This document shows, piece after piece, positions 6,901-16,052 of a stretch of 64,000 bases of DNA. The stretch is taken from the NCBI GenBank assembly GCA_963803295.1, contig CAWDMC010000011.1:1-64000 (forward strand). Reading direction: 5' to 3'. The notes beneath the pieces were generated by a model. The model was not told where the DNA came from. It saw only the letters and a program-made list of their open reading frames with translations, and did no database searches. A program made the translations under genes and the position numbers. How positions within the stretch are numbered: the stretch's first letter is position 1; each line of letters starts with the position of its first letter. The stretch is from CAWDMC01 sp963803295. GTDB taxonomy: Bacteria > Acidobacteriota > Terriglobia > UBA7540.

Positions 6901-7546
6901 AACCTTTTTCTAGCCCCAGCTTCGCGATGACATTGCTGCCACACCCGTCCCACTCCGCCAACATCTGGTTGCCAAGATAGGGCAGATCCTTTACCCCAAT
7001 CTCGCTCGAGAAAAATCCACTTGCCACTAAATCGCGCATCCGGTTTAAAAACGCCACTCCCGCGGCGTCCTCGGGCAAAGCCTTCTTAGGATAAGCGATG
7101 CGGTCGAGCATCTCCCTCTGCTGTGTCTCGGTGCAGTCCACAAAATCGTGGCTATACTTGCGATTCGATTCCAGGTCGAGCCAGACCAGACCACCGCGAA
7201 TCTCGGGCGCAAGCATGGTGCTGCGTTTGAAATCCAACCAGTCGTCGATAAACTCCGGGACGCCGGCCGCGGTAGCGCTGCCGCTGCGTTCATCAGCGGG
7301 GATGATGTAGTCGCTCAGAACGCGCACCGTCTTCCATTCGTGCTCGTCGAAGAACTTCCGCTGATAGACAGCCGAGGCTGCAGGTGCAGTCTGGCGAGAG
7401 GTAGTCGCTCCGGCTTGTGTGAGCGTGCCTTCGTGCGCGGGCGACGGTGTGACCGAGACCAAGGCCGCCGAGCCCGCCGCCGTGATTACTTTCAACAGAT
7501 CGCGACGCTTGATGGGATTGCTCCGGTTATCATCGTTGGTTGCCAT
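6899..7546 (-). CDS. Gluconate 2-dehydrogenase subunit 3-like, TAT-exported small subunit
   Basis: About 215 residues from the ATG at 7546 (AGGGAA upstream). The N-terminus NPIKRRDLLKVITAAGSAAL is a twin-arginine signal. The mature part (FFDEHEWKTVRVLSDYIIPADERSGSATAAGVPEFIDDWL) is characteristic of the gluconate 2-dehydrogenase subunit 3 family, the small subunit that partners FAD-dependent GMC dehydrogenases. By analogy, its TAT signal carries the folded large subunit through the membrane. Its gene lies 26 bp downstream of the GMC gene, as expected. A cytochrome c subunit, often the third member, is not seen here. The substrate is unknown. Confidence 0.85.
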   Translation of the reverse strand: MATNDDNRSNPIKRRDLLKVITAAGSAALVSVTPSPAHEGTLTQAGATTSRQTAPAASAVYQRKFFDEHEWKTVRVLSDYIIPADERSGSATAAGVPEFIDDWLDFKRSTMLAPEIRGGLVWLDLESNRKYSHDFVDCTETQQREMLDRIAYPKKALPEDAAGVAFLNRMRDLVASGFFSSEIGVKDLPYLGNQMLAEWDGCGSNVIAKLGLEKG

Positions 7547-7572
7547 CGTTTGTTCCCTATTAATCGTCACAT

Positions 7573-9279
7573 TTACACATTCAACTTTCTGACCTGCTCA
7601 GCCGCATATTCGGAAGTCCGCCAGGCCAGAGCCATAATGCTCAGCGTGGGATTCTTGTCGGCATTTGAGACAAAGGGTGCGCCATCGGTAACAAAGAGAT
7701 TCCTGCAATCCCAGGCCTGGCACCACGGGTTGAGAACCGACCTCCGCCGGTCATCGCCCATTTGGGTCGTACCCACCTCATGGATGATCTCGCCGCCGCG
7801 GGCGATTCCCCAATTGTCTTCAGGGCCGAATGATCTGACCACTTGGCCTCCCGCGGCCACGATGATCTCCCGGAAGGTCTCCTGGGCATGGCGGGCCATG
7901 AGAATCTCATCGTCGCTCCACTTAAAGTGAAATCTCAGCACCGGGATGCCCCACTGGTCCACGACGTCCTTATCGATATCACAGTAACTATACTCGTTAG
8001 GAATCATCTCGCCACGGCAGGAAAATCCCATAAACGAGCCATATAGCTTGCGGAGATTGCGCTTCAACGTCACACCATAGCCGCCATCCAGAATGCGCTC
8101 TGAGCCCTGAAATGAAATCGGCCCCGGCATGTCGCGCCCACCCCCCATCTCGATGTGGTAGCCCCGCGCGAAGGGCATTTCGTTGCGCAACTGCTTCTGG
8201 TAGTTCCACCAGGGCATATACAGGTGAAAGCCCCCGGTGCCGTCGCAGTTGTGGGGCGGTAGGTCCATCAAATTAGGAAAGAAGCCACCCACATGAGTAC
8301 CCACCGTGTCCATGAGATACTTGCCCACCAACCCTGTTGAATTCGCCAGCCCATCCGGGAACAGCCGGCTCCGGGAGTTCAGCAGAATTTGTGCGGAGGA
8401 GCAAGCGCTCGCCGCCAGCACCACTATCTTGGAGCGGACCTGCACTTCCTTGCGCGTCTTCTTGTCAATATAGGAGACTCCCGTAGCCAAACCATCCGGA
8501 CCGATTAGAATTTCGCGCACCATGGCATCACAGCGGATCTCGAGGTTGCCTGTTGCCTGGGCCGGCGGGAGCAGTACGGTCGGCGAAGAAAAGTTCGAAG
8601 AGGTAGAACATGCGCGTCCGCATTGCGAGCAGTAGTGGCAGGCTGGCCTCCCATTAAGAGGCTTCGTCAAAATAGAAAATCGCGAAGGAACACAGGGAAT
8701 TCCCAGCTGTCGGCAAGTCTTCTGGATCATTAACTCGTAGCAACGCGGTTTGGGGGCCGGCTGGAACTTGCCGTCGGGCGTATTCTCCAAGCCCTCTTGG
8801 GAGCCGAAGACGCCGATCAGTTCCTCAACCTTGTCGTAATAAGGCGCCAGGTCGTCGTAGGTAATCGGCCAGTCAAATCCCTTGCCGTCGCGGGAGTAAG
8901 GTTTGAAGTCGTAAGGCCCCATGCGCAGCGAGATACGTCCCCAATGGTTCGTGCGGCCGCCCAGCATGCGTGCCCGCCACCAGATCCAGTCGCTGCCTGG
9001 GCCATTAGTGTAAGGCTCACCGGGAACCTGCCAGCCGCCGTCCACGGTGGCGTCGAAATAGCCGAAAGGCTTCTCCGCCGAGGATGCAGCTCGGTGCGGC
9101 GCGTTGTAGTTCCACTCGAACATCTTCGATTCTTTGGCTGTGTCAAACCAGCGGCCGGCTTCGAGCATCAGGCACTTGGCCCCGGCCTTGGTGAGCACGT
9201 AAGCGGCGATTCCTCCTCCGGCGCCGGAACCTACGATGACGGCGTCATAAACTTTCGGAGCTTGCATGACCTGCAGCAT
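7573..9279 (-). CDS. GMC-family FAD oxidoreductase (sugar/alcohol dehydrogenase large subunit)
   Basis: About 568 residues from the ATG at 9279, chosen because AGGAGA lies just upstream. The N-terminus has the FAD-binding VYDAVIVGSGAGGGIAAYVL fold, and the C-terminus has the GMC signature region (LFVTDGAPFVSNADKNPTLSIMAL). Residues in CHYCSQCGRAC form a CxxCxxCxxxC cluster about 215 residues in. FAD-glucose dehydrogenase catalytic subunits are known to hold a 3Fe-4S cluster, so one is plausible here. The protein has no signal of its own and is probably exported with its TAT-tagged small subunit. It oxidises a sugar or alcohol in the periplasm and passes electrons to the respiratory chain; the substrate is not determined. 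Confidence 0.87.
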   Translation of the reverse strand: MLQVMQAPKVYDAVIVGSGAGGGIAAYVLTKAGAKCLMLEAGRWFDTAKESKMFEWNYNAPHRAASSAEKPFGYFDATVDGGWQVPGEPYTNGPGSDWIWWRARMLGGRTNHWGRISLRMGPYDFKPYSRDGKGFDWPITYDDLAPYYDKVEELIGVFGSQEGLENTPDGKFQPAPKPRCYELMIQKTCRQLGIPCVPSRFSILTKPLNGRPACHYCSQCGRACSTSSNFSSPTVLLPPAQATGNLEIRCDAMVREILIGPDGLATGVSYIDKKTRKEVQVRSKIVVLAASACSSAQILLNSRSRLFPDGLANSTGLVGKYLMDTVGTHVGGFFPNLMDLPPHNCDGTGGFHLYMPWWNYQKQLRNEMPFARGYHIEMGGGRDMPGPISFQGSERILDGGYGVTLKRNLRKLYGSFMGFSCRGEMIPNEYSYCDIDKDVVDQWGIPVLRFHFKWSDDEILMARHAQETFREIIVAAGGQVVRSFGPEDNWGIARGGEIIHEVGTTQMGDDRRRSVLNPWCQAWDCRNLFVTDGAPFVSNADKNPTLSIMALAWRTSEYAAEQVRKLNV

Positions 9280-9393
9280 ACGAGAATTCTCCTGGAATAT
9301 ATTGAGTCTAACACATGACCTTACATCCACTCCAAAACACCCAGGCGAAGGAGTGTGAGACCGCTGAGGTCAATGTGCTGTCTAAGCTCGACT

Positions 9394-9825
9394 CTATGGG
9401 ACGCGTTCCAGCTTGTTAATGGTGCCGCGGCAGTTTGGCGCGCCGCAGGTGCAGCCTTTGCTGTCAGGGTGCTGAGAATGCTCGTAATCGAGCGTAAGTT
9501 CCTCGCCTGGAAGGATGTCGCGCAAGGCGTACACCTCAATCCGGCCGTAGCGGATCACCATGCGGGTGTTGGGTGCGCAACAATGGTTCAGAAATGCTGT
9601 TGGGTTGCCCCACCGGGTGGCGTCCACGCTCCAGTAGGAATCCACCCCGACGCACCTGATAATGCGCTTGCCGGAAGTGCGCCGCTTGGCTTCGGCACGA
9701 CTTACCCTTTCGCCCACATACTCGGCGATCTTCCGGCTTTTGGGCCAGCGCGCGGTGGCGAAACAACCTCGGCCATTAATGAGAGAAGAGCGCACTTCCA
9801 GTCCAGGTGTGGGCAATAGCTTCAT
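9394..9825 (-). CDS. SET-domain protein (lysine methyltransferase-like)
   Basis: About 143 residues; in-frame ATGs at 9846-9823 leave the start uncertain, and I use the one at 9825. SET hallmarks are visible: an N-terminal GRGCFATARWPKSRKIAEYVGE, then FLNHCCAPNT (the NHxxxPN motif for S-adenosylmethionine binding) and GEELTLDYEHS (the catalytic Tyr region). A post-SET-like CTCGAPNCRGT cysteine cluster closes the domain. SET enzymes transfer methyl groups to lysines in proteins. The bacterial substrate is unknown. The gene is 115 bp upstream of the GMC gene on the same strand but seems functionally unrelated. Confidence 0.85.
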   Translation of the reverse strand: MKLLPTPGLEVRSSLINGRGCFATARWPKSRKIAEYVGERVSRAEAKRRTSGKRIIRCVGVDSYWSVDATRWGNPTAFLNHCCAPNTRMVIRYGRIEVYALRDILPGEELTLDYEHSQHPDSKGCTCGAPNCRGTINKLERVP

Positions 9826-10125
9826 ACCCCGACCCATAATCCGCAATAGGCTGCAAAGGTAGACATTTTAGGGCAACAAAAACCGCTAAGTCGAGCTTTA
9901 TCATCTGTCCCGCTGCCCGTCAAGAAGGAACCCGCCTCCGAAAGGAGAGTCCCGATCAAAGATCAGGTATTAGGCACTGAAGCCGCTGTCTTACCTGGTC
10001 AGTGAAAATTCTTGACAAATGCTCAAAAACGGAGTCAGAGTTGGCCCGAACCCATAAAAAATGCGGCGGCGGTGAAGCGTGGGAGATGTTTCTCGCATCC
10101 AACCGATGGGGGGATTTATAGAGAC

Positions 10126-10428
10126 GTGAAACGAACGAAAGCCAAAAATTCGAATCAAATCCGGGAGTGGTTGCTGCCGAAGCTGGAGCAACGGGGAACG
10201 AGTATCGCCAAATTCGCTACGCAAGTCGGCCTAAGCCGCGCCTCCATCTACCTTTATCTGAGCGATCAATGCCGGCCCACTACGTTCCACATGGCGAAGA
10301 TGTGCCGGGCCCTGGGAGTTCCGATCCGAGAGGGACTAGCCCAGTACGTACCCAAGCCATCGGGACGTCCCTCCAAAGCCCGTTCTTCGTCGCGAAACAC
10401 AAGGAACTACCTAGCGAAGGCAAGCTAA
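10126..10428 (+). CDS. XRE-type helix-turn-helix regulator
   Basis: About 100 residues from a GTG at 10126 (GGGGGG upstream); a longer start at 10012 is possible but would add an unusual 38-residue tail. A helix-turn-helix of the lambda-repressor/XRE type spans SIAKFATQVGLSRASIYLYLSDQCRPTTFHMAKMCRALG. The C-terminus is basic and serine-rich. It probably binds DNA as a dimer. Neighbours face it on the minus strand, so its target cannot be inferred from context. The 280 bp before it hold an isolated TTGACA at 10013-10018 with no matching -10. Confidence 0.7.
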   Translation: MKRTKAKNSNQIREWLLPKLEQRGTSIAKFATQVGLSRASIYLYLSDQCRPTTFHMAKMCRALGVPIREGLAQYVPKPSGRPSKARSSSRNTRNYLAKAS

Positions 10429-10507
10429 CTTACCCCTACGATTTGCCGTCGCCAGGTGAGAGAAGGTGGTTCATCACGCTGCGGCGCTTCCGCAGGATGG
10501 GCGGTCT

Positions 10508-11803
10508 TCAGACCAAGGTGCCAAGCTTCTCTTCGAGCGCCAGGCGCAGGGTACCGAGATCGGGTTCGACGCGCAGCCGCTGGCCGGTGGTCTCTTCCCC
10601 GGATCGATGCCGCATCACATATTCGGTGTCTTTCAGTTGATGGCCAGTGAGCACGGCGACGATATCAGCGTGGCGCTCGATCTTGCCGGATTTGCATAGC
10701 TTCCGTATTCCTGCCACGGTGGCGGCTGAGGCCGGTTCGCAGCCGACGCCATCTTCGGCCAAAACTGATTTTGCCTCGAAAATCTCGCCATCGGTGACCG
10801 ACTCGGTGAACCCACCCGACCACTCCAGCACTCTCATGGCCTTCTTCCAGTTTGCCGGCCGTCCAATCCGAATCGCGGTGGCCTCGGTGTTGGGATTGTC
10901 CACGGGGGTGATCTCGCGGGAGCCACTGGACATCATTTGATGGAACGGACTCGTTCCCACCGCCTGTACCACTACCACGCGCGGCACCTTGTCGATGAAG
11001 CTCAGCTCCTTCAGTTCCCGAAGGCCCTTGCCGATGGCAGAGGCATTGCCCAGATTCCCGCCCGGCACCACGATGTAATCGGGAGGGCGCCAGGCGCGCT
11101 GCTCGAGCATTTCCGCCACTATCGTCTTCTGCCCCTCGATGCGAAAGGGATTGATGGAGTTCACCAGATACAAGTTCAGTTCCGCCGCGATCTGGCGCAG
11201 CAATCCGAAAGCTTGGTCGAAGTTATCGCCAACCTCCACCACCAGCGCCCCGAAATCGACCGCCTGAGCGAGCTTCGCGGCCGAGATCTGCTTGTAGGGC
11301 ACGAAAAGCAGAGCCTTCATACCGGCGCGAGCGGCGTAGGCCGCCATGGAGGAAGAGGTGTTACCAGTGGAAGCGCAAGCGACAAGCCTGACGCCGCGCG
11401 CTTCGGCGTTGGTAATGCAAGCGGTCATGCCGAGATCCTTAAAGGATCCCGTGGGATTGTTGCCCTGGTGCTTGATGGTCAGGTGCACCTGGCCCACCCA
11501 GCGACCGGTCCGGCGCGTGCCCACAATCGGCGTCGATCCTTCGGAAAGCGAAATGATCCGCCCTTCCGTGGGATCAAAGAAAGGAATCAGTTCGCGAAAA
11601 CGCCACACTCCGCTGCGGTCCACCGGCTCGCCGCTCAGGCGCCGCTGGTGCCACTTGTGCCGTATCGTCTCGGGATTGAAGGCATCGAAGATGTACTTGA
11701 CCTCGAACAGGCCCCCACATTGCGGGCAAAGGTGTTCCTCCTTTTCGAGCGGTAGGCGATAGAGGCAGTCCTCTTCGATACACTGGAGATAAGAGCTAGA
11801 CAT
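10508..11803 (-). CDS. thrC: Threonine synthase
   Basis: About 431 residues from MSSSYLQCIEEDC. An N-terminal zinc ribbon (C..C and CPQCGG) precedes the PLP-dependent fold; the cofactor lysine is in TGSFKDLGM, and the phosphate-binding glycine loop is in VPGGNLGNASAIG. The enzyme converts O-phosphohomoserine to threonine in the cytoplasm. The C-terminal LAEDGVGCEPASAATVAGI motif is typical. The aspartate kinase gene of the same pathway lies 1.5 kb upstream, separated by the tyrosinase pair, so they are probably not one operon. Confidence 0.92.
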   Translation of the reverse strand: MSSSYLQCIEEDCLYRLPLEKEEHLCPQCGGLFEVKYIFDAFNPETIRHKWHQRRLSGEPVDRSGVWRFRELIPFFDPTEGRIISLSEGSTPIVGTRRTGRWVGQVHLTIKHQGNNPTGSFKDLGMTACITNAEARGVRLVACASTGNTSSSMAAYAARAGMKALLFVPYKQISAAKLAQAVDFGALVVEVGDNFDQAFGLLRQIAAELNLYLVNSINPFRIEGQKTIVAEMLEQRAWRPPDYIVVPGGNLGNASAIGKGLRELKELSFIDKVPRVVVVQAVGTSPFHQMMSSGSREITPVDNPNTEATAIRIGRPANWKKAMRVLEWSGGFTESVTDGEIFEAKSVLAEDGVGCEPASAATVAGIRKLCKSGKIERHADIVAVLTGHQLKDTEYVMRHRSGEETTGQRLRVEPDLGTLRLALEEKLGTLV

Positions 11804-11868
11804 TTGGTTCGTGAGGGCGCCAACATCCAACCCGTGTTCCCGGCAAGAGCGCGACCCCGCCAGAGCCG

Positions 11869-12390
11869 CTAGACATAGGTGACTAGTGACACTCGATCGA
11901 ACTTCAGCACATCCTCCAAATCACATCGCGAGGTGCCACTCGTCACTACGGGCACCACGGTTACCGTCATCGATTTGCCTTGCCGCAGTGCCCGTCGGAT
12001 AGGCTCGGTGGCAATGAGGACCTTGCGGGCAGGGGTCAGCGGGTGGGCCGGCCTGGGATCGTAAAGGCGAGGGAGTCCACGCACCTCGCAATGTCCAAGG
12101 TCTCCGAAGCAGCCGCCGTGCCCAAAGATATGGAATGAGCCGGCGTAGCCGTTCCGCTCGGTGGTGGGAGTCCCCTCGGCGGCCTTCAGGTTGTTGATGA
12201 ATACCCGCGCCTCAAAGGAAGCACCGGAATGGTCGACGCCGTGAAACTCCAGGTCAGCACGGGCGAAATCTTTGTCCAGCGTCTCCAAGTTGATCTTTGG
12301 TGAAACGTACTTCTTCGCCGCCTTTGGGGGCTGGGTAGCGCCCCGCTCTGCGATGTTGGCCCGAGTGGCGGCCGATTTTCTCGTCGGCAT
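11869..12390 (-). CDS. Tyrosinase C-terminal (KFDV-like) domain encoded as a separate protein
   Basis: About 173 residues starting at ATG 12390 behind a near-perfect AGGAGGTGA. After a basic N-terminus it contains FEARVFINNLKAAEGTPTTE, GYAGSFHIFGHGGCFGD and a final DVLKFDRVSLVTY. These resemble the beta-barrel C-terminal domain of polyphenol oxidases, which in larger enzymes caps the dicopper site. Here it is a free-standing gene, 21 bp after the tyrosinase gene, so it is likely made in step with it. It may act as a lid, chaperone or copper-loading partner (like caddie proteins in Streptomyces). No signal peptide is apparent. The assignment is by motif resemblance. Confidence 0.6.
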   Translation of the reverse strand: MPTRKSAATRANIAERGATQPPKAAKKYVSPKINLETLDKDFARADLEFHGVDHSGASFEARVFINNLKAAEGTPTTERNGYAGSFHIFGHGGCFGDLGHCEVRGLPRLYDPRPAHPLTPARKVLIATEPIRRALRQGKSMTVTVVPVVTSGTSRCDLEDVLKFDRVSLVTYV

Positions 12391-12411
12391 CAATCACCTC
12401 CTGTAGCCTTG

Positions 12412-13239
12412 CTAAGCAGGTCCGGCTGCACCGGTAAGCGAAGTGGCACTCGCATACTCGTAGCCGATTCGGTTGATATCCAGCACATCGTTGACCGTCA
12501 GGGCAAACGGTGCCAAAGGCTTATCCAGATAATCCGGCGGGATGTTACCGACACCATGCCGCAATTGCCACAGATACCAAAGACGATCAATCATGCAGTG
12601 ATGGGACCAAAAGATGGGATCGAAGGCCGAGGTGGCAACGACACCCATATCGCCACCGGTCCACCCATGGATGCGGTCGTGCAGGTCTTCAACTTGAGTG
12701 CAGAAATCAACGTAACTAGTTAGCGCGAGAACGTCATTTACTTCCTCTGAGGTAGGCAACTGTGATGGACGCCCAGGATGACGCGTCGTGAACCGCGACG
12801 GTTCGGCCGGAGCGCTGGGTGTGGCCGGCAGGTCGGGAACCGGACCGTCGTGGAGAGAATTCCGCTGGCCGCCCAGTTTGGGAGCGGCGAACGACTTCGG
12901 AATCCCGCGTCTATGGGCGCCGGCCGAGGTCCAGTCCCACCACGGTATCGATGCCGCAGGGTTTTGGTCGCGGGCGGCATGTTCAAAATAAAGCAGGTAG
13001 GCCCGATGCCAGGGCAGAAACAGGTTAAAGGGACGTTGGTCGCTTCCCGTCCCCACTTTGGCGTGATGCCAGCAGAGAAACTCGGGGAAACCGTGAATTC
13101 CCGACCAATGCATCCAGCTGCGATTGTCGGTGTCGCCGAGTTGCTGCAACTTGCTATACGCGTCGCGGAGGGTGGCGAGCGCCTCGGGCGTGTTTTCCAG
13201 ACTCTCGATGCTTACCCGCGTGGTTATGCCGTTTGCCAT
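12412..13239 (-). CDS. Tyrosinase / polyphenol oxidase (dicopper) catalytic domain
   Basis: About 275 residues from ATG 13239, just after GGGGGA. The CuA site shows histidines in HWSGIHGFP, CWHHAKVG and FLPWHRAYLLYFE. The CuB site shows LHDRIHGWTGG and DPIFWSHHCMIDRLWYLWQ. Together these give the six-histidine type-3 copper centre. Such enzymes hydroxylate phenols and oxidise catechols to quinones. The protein stops shortly after the central domain and lacks the C-terminal cap domain, which the next gene supplies. There is no clear signal peptide, so a cytoplasmic location or co-export is possible. The physiological substrate is unknown. Confidence 0.87.
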   Translation of the reverse strand: MANGITTRVSIESLENTPEALATLRDAYSKLQQLGDTDNRSWMHWSGIHGFPEFLCWHHAKVGTGSDQRPFNLFLPWHRAYLLYFEHAARDQNPAASIPWWDWTSAGAHRRGIPKSFAAPKLGGQRNSLHDGPVPDLPATPSAPAEPSRFTTRHPGRPSQLPTSEEVNDVLALTSYVDFCTQVEDLHDRIHGWTGGDMGVVATSAFDPIFWSHHCMIDRLWYLWQLRHGVGNIPPDYLDKPLAPFALTVNDVLDINRIGYEYASATSLTGAAGPA

Positions 13240-13330
13240 ATATCCCCCTTCCCCAGCCCGGTCTCGATAACCCTTAGTACTGCGGAACACTCGGTTCCGG
13301 TCGATCGATCAACAGGAGTCTAGCAGCAGC

Positions 13331-14833
13331 TCACAACTGGAATTCCTCGTGAATCGCCTTCACCGCCTCCTTCACTTCCGGTGTTCTGACGGCAAACGAA
13401 ATGCTGATTTCCGACGAACCTTGGGCGATGGCGATAATGTTGATGCCCTTCTTGCCGAGAGCGCTGAAGGCGCGGCCGGCTAAACCCGGGGTGCCCTTCA
13501 TATGCTCGCCGATGATCACCACGATGGCAACGTGAGGCATCACTTCGAGCGCAGCCATGTAGTCGTGCAGCATTTCGAGTTCAAACACCTTCTCGAGTTT
13601 CGTGCGGACGCGCTTCAGGTCGGCATCGTGCACGGCAAAGCACAAAACATTGTCGGCCGAGGACTGCGTCACCATCAGCGTATCGATGTGCTCCAGGCTG
13701 AGCGCGCCAAAAGCCTTGGCAGCGAGCTGGGCAAAACTCATACTTTCACGCGCCGTGATGGTGATGAGATCCGCCTTGCTTACTGAAGTAATTGCCTTAG
13801 CCCCCGGAACATCCTTGGTGGCGGAAGGGCCGATCCTGGTACCGGGACAACCGGGGTTGAAAGTGTTCTTGATCCATACCGGGATCTTCTTTTTCATCAC
13901 CGGCTGGATGGTCTTGGGGTGCAGGACTTTGGCTCCAAAGAATGAGAGCTCGATCGCTTCGCGGTAGGAAATCTCAGGAATAATGCGCGCTTCGGGCACC
14001 AGTCTGGGATCGGCGGTCATCACGCCATCCACATCGGTCCAGATCCAAACCTCGTCCGAGTCGAGCGCCGATCCCATAATCGTACCGCTGTAGTCGGAAC
14101 CGCCGCGTCCGAGCGTGGTGCACAGCCCCTCGCGAGTGGAGCCGCGGAAGCCGGTAATGATCGGAATGGTTCCCCGGCGGCGCAGCGGGCCCAGGCGCTC
14201 GGAAGTTGCGGCGTTGGTTTCTTCAAAGAGTGGCGTGGCATTGCCGAACTGATCGTCGGTAACGACCAGTTCGGTAGCATCCACCGCTTCGGCCGATATG
14301 CAGCCGGCCTTGGAGGTCCGCAGGGAGCGCAGGATGGCCGCCATCAGCGTAGCCGACATCACCTCGCCGAGGCTTGAGAGTGCGTCCATGGCTCGGGGCG
14401 TAACCTCGCGCACCAGCGAAAAACCGGCGCAGAGATTCTCGAAAGTCTCAACTTCTTTGGCGAGCATCGGCAGAACCCGCGCCTGCTCACTCGCGGTCAG
14501 AAGTTGATCGGCAACTTCGCGGTGACGGCGCGCCAGTTCTTGCCGGACCCCTTTCCAATGCTCGCGATCGCCATGGCTGGCCTCGTTCGCGGCGCGGATC
14601 AGCATATCGGTGACGCCGCCCATGGCCGACACCACGCCTACGACCTCGGCGCGCTGAGAGTGTTCGGCAAGGATCTCGGCGACGTTTTTCATGCGCTCGG
14701 CGCTACCCACCGAAGTGCCGCCGAATTTCATCACAATCAGCGGCCGTCGGGATTTGGCCGCAGGCACATTCTCCTTCACCATAACTTGGCTTACTGGGAT
14801 CGAGGACTTCTCGCCCACACTCCCGTGTGGCAC
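13331..14833 (-). CDS. lysC: Aspartate kinase
   Basis: A 500-residue enzyme starting at GTG 14833 with AAAGGAG before it. The kinase domain begins VMKFGGTSVGSAERM and continues with GRGGSDYSGTIMG (ATP/aspartate binding). Two C-terminal ACT domains (around MSFAQLAAKAFGAL and VVIIGEHMKGTPGLAGRAFSALGKKGINI) would bind lysine or threonine for feedback control. It phosphorylates aspartate, the first step to lysine, threonine and methionine. There are about 34 extra residues before the kinase fold. No homoserine dehydrogenase domain is fused. Confidence 0.92.
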   Translation of the reverse strand: MPHGSVGEKSSIPVSQVMVKENVPAAKSRRPLIVMKFGGTSVGSAERMKNVAEILAEHSQRAEVVGVVSAMGGVTDMLIRAANEASHGDREHWKGVRQELARRHREVADQLLTASEQARVLPMLAKEVETFENLCAGFSLVREVTPRAMDALSSLGEVMSATLMAAILRSLRTSKAGCISAEAVDATELVVTDDQFGNATPLFEETNAATSERLGPLRRRGTIPIITGFRGSTREGLCTTLGRGGSDYSGTIMGSALDSDEVWIWTDVDGVMTADPRLVPEARIIPEISYREAIELSFFGAKVLHPKTIQPVMKKKIPVWIKNTFNPGCPGTRIGPSATKDVPGAKAITSVSKADLITITARESMSFAQLAAKAFGALSLEHIDTLMVTQSSADNVLCFAVHDADLKRVRTKLEKVFELEMLHDYMAALEVMPHVAIVVIIGEHMKGTPGLAGRAFSALGKKGINIIAIAQGSSEISISFAVRTPEVKEAVKAIHEEFQL

Positions 14834-15028
14834 CTTGCTCCTTTCGTTTAAAACGGCGCTTCCGACATTCCCAGGTCGAGCCTAAGGTTTGCTGAGCTGG
14901 AGAAAAGAGGCGGCATCTCGCGCTTTTTGGAGGCGGGCATCGTGAGGCGGCCCCCAATTGGGTGCCCAGGGTGCGGATGAGAGAACGGCCGACCTCGGGC
15001 AGTACGATCACACCGTGCTGGACTGAGA

Positions 15029-15952
15029 CTAGCCAACGGCCTCGACCACGGGCGTCGCTTCCGGCTCGACAACGTGCGTGGATTCACGGACGACGCTGAG
15101 AAAAACCTTGGCAGGCAGCGAGAGGTAGCGGTCGCGGCGGTAGATCAGCCCGAGTTCCCGGTACATCTTCTCACCCTCAAGCGGAATCAGCTTCAGAAGT
15201 CCCGCGGTGACCTCTGCGGAGCAATAAGTACGGCTGATCAGCGAAATACCCAAGCCCGCAATGACAAACTTCTTCTGCGTCTCGACGCTGGCCAGTTCCA
15301 TAGAAACTTGTACCCGATCGCGATAATCGCGAAGCAGTCGATCGATGACGACGCGGGTGCGGCCCGTCTTGGGGAGAATCAGCGGATAATTCGCGATCTG
15401 CTCTGCCGTGACGCTCTTCAGCTTGGCCAGGGGATGGTTCTTCGGGGTTACCACCTGCACTTCATCGCGGAACACGCGGATAACTTCCATGCCGGTGCCG
15501 GTGTGCGGCAGCGTGATAATGCCGAGGTCAACCTGGCCTTCCTGCACTTTTTGCACGATCTTATGGCTGAAGTTCCGGTAGATGCTGATTTGCACAAGCG
15601 GATAAAGCTGCTTGAACTTCGCGAACGTCTTTGGCAAGACGTAGAGGCAGGTGGCTTCGTTAGCACCGATGTAGAGCTTGCCGCGCGGCGTCTGATTAAG
15701 CTCCGCAATCGCCTGCAGCGCTTCCTTTTGCAAGACCATTAATTTTTCGGCATAGCCTTGCAGGATTTCGCCGGCAGGAGTCAGTTGGACTTTCTTGGCA
15801 CTGCGATCGAACAGCTTCTCACCACATTCTTGCTCGAGCAGACGCACCTGGGCGCTGATGGCTGGCTGGGTGCGGTAGAGCTTTTCCGCCGCCCGGGAAA
15901 AACTTCTCAACCTCGACACTTCAAGAAAGCTAGCAAGTTGATCGTAATCCAT
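15029..15952 (-). CDS. LysR-family transcriptional regulator
   Basis: 308 residues from ATG 15952. The winged helix-turn-helix (DYDQLASFLEVSRLRSFSRAAEKLYRTQPAISAQVRLLEQECGEKLFDRS) is followed by a periplasmic-binding-like effector domain. A possible -10 (TACAAT on the minus strand, 15985-15990) lies upstream. LysR proteins activate or repress neighbouring or distant genes in response to small molecules. The neighbouring genes are not an obvious regulon: aspartate kinase follows 196 bp downstream. The effector cannot be inferred. Confidence 0.88.
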   Translation of the reverse strand: MDYDQLASFLEVSRLRSFSRAAEKLYRTQPAISAQVRLLEQECGEKLFDRSAKKVQLTPAGEILQGYAEKLMVLQKEALQAIAELNQTPRGKLYIGANEATCLYVLPKTFAKFKQLYPLVQISIYRNFSHKIVQKVQEGQVDLGIITLPHTGTGMEVIRVFRDEVQVVTPKNHPLAKLKSVTAEQIANYPLILPKTGRTRVVIDRLLRDYRDRVQVSMELASVETQKKFVIAGLGISLISRTYCSAEVTAGLLKLIPLEGEKMYRELGLIYRRDRYLSLPAKVFLSVVRESTHVVEPEATPVVEAVG

Positions 15953-16052
15953 AAGAATCGTCGCTTGTGTCGATAAACTTTTCCATTGTAGCAGAAAAAA
16001 TGTTTGGATTGACACCGACCCGCAGGCTCCGCCGATGCGTGACGCTTGTATC

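Noticed and set aside
10012..10125. N-terminal extension of the XRE regulator
   Set aside because: No SD and non-conserved composition; the GTG at 10126 has a G-rich site and gives a standard-length domain.
14703..15011. 103-codon ORF between lysC and the LysR gene
   Set aside because: Low-complexity, basic content without structure; overlaps the real lysC 5' end.
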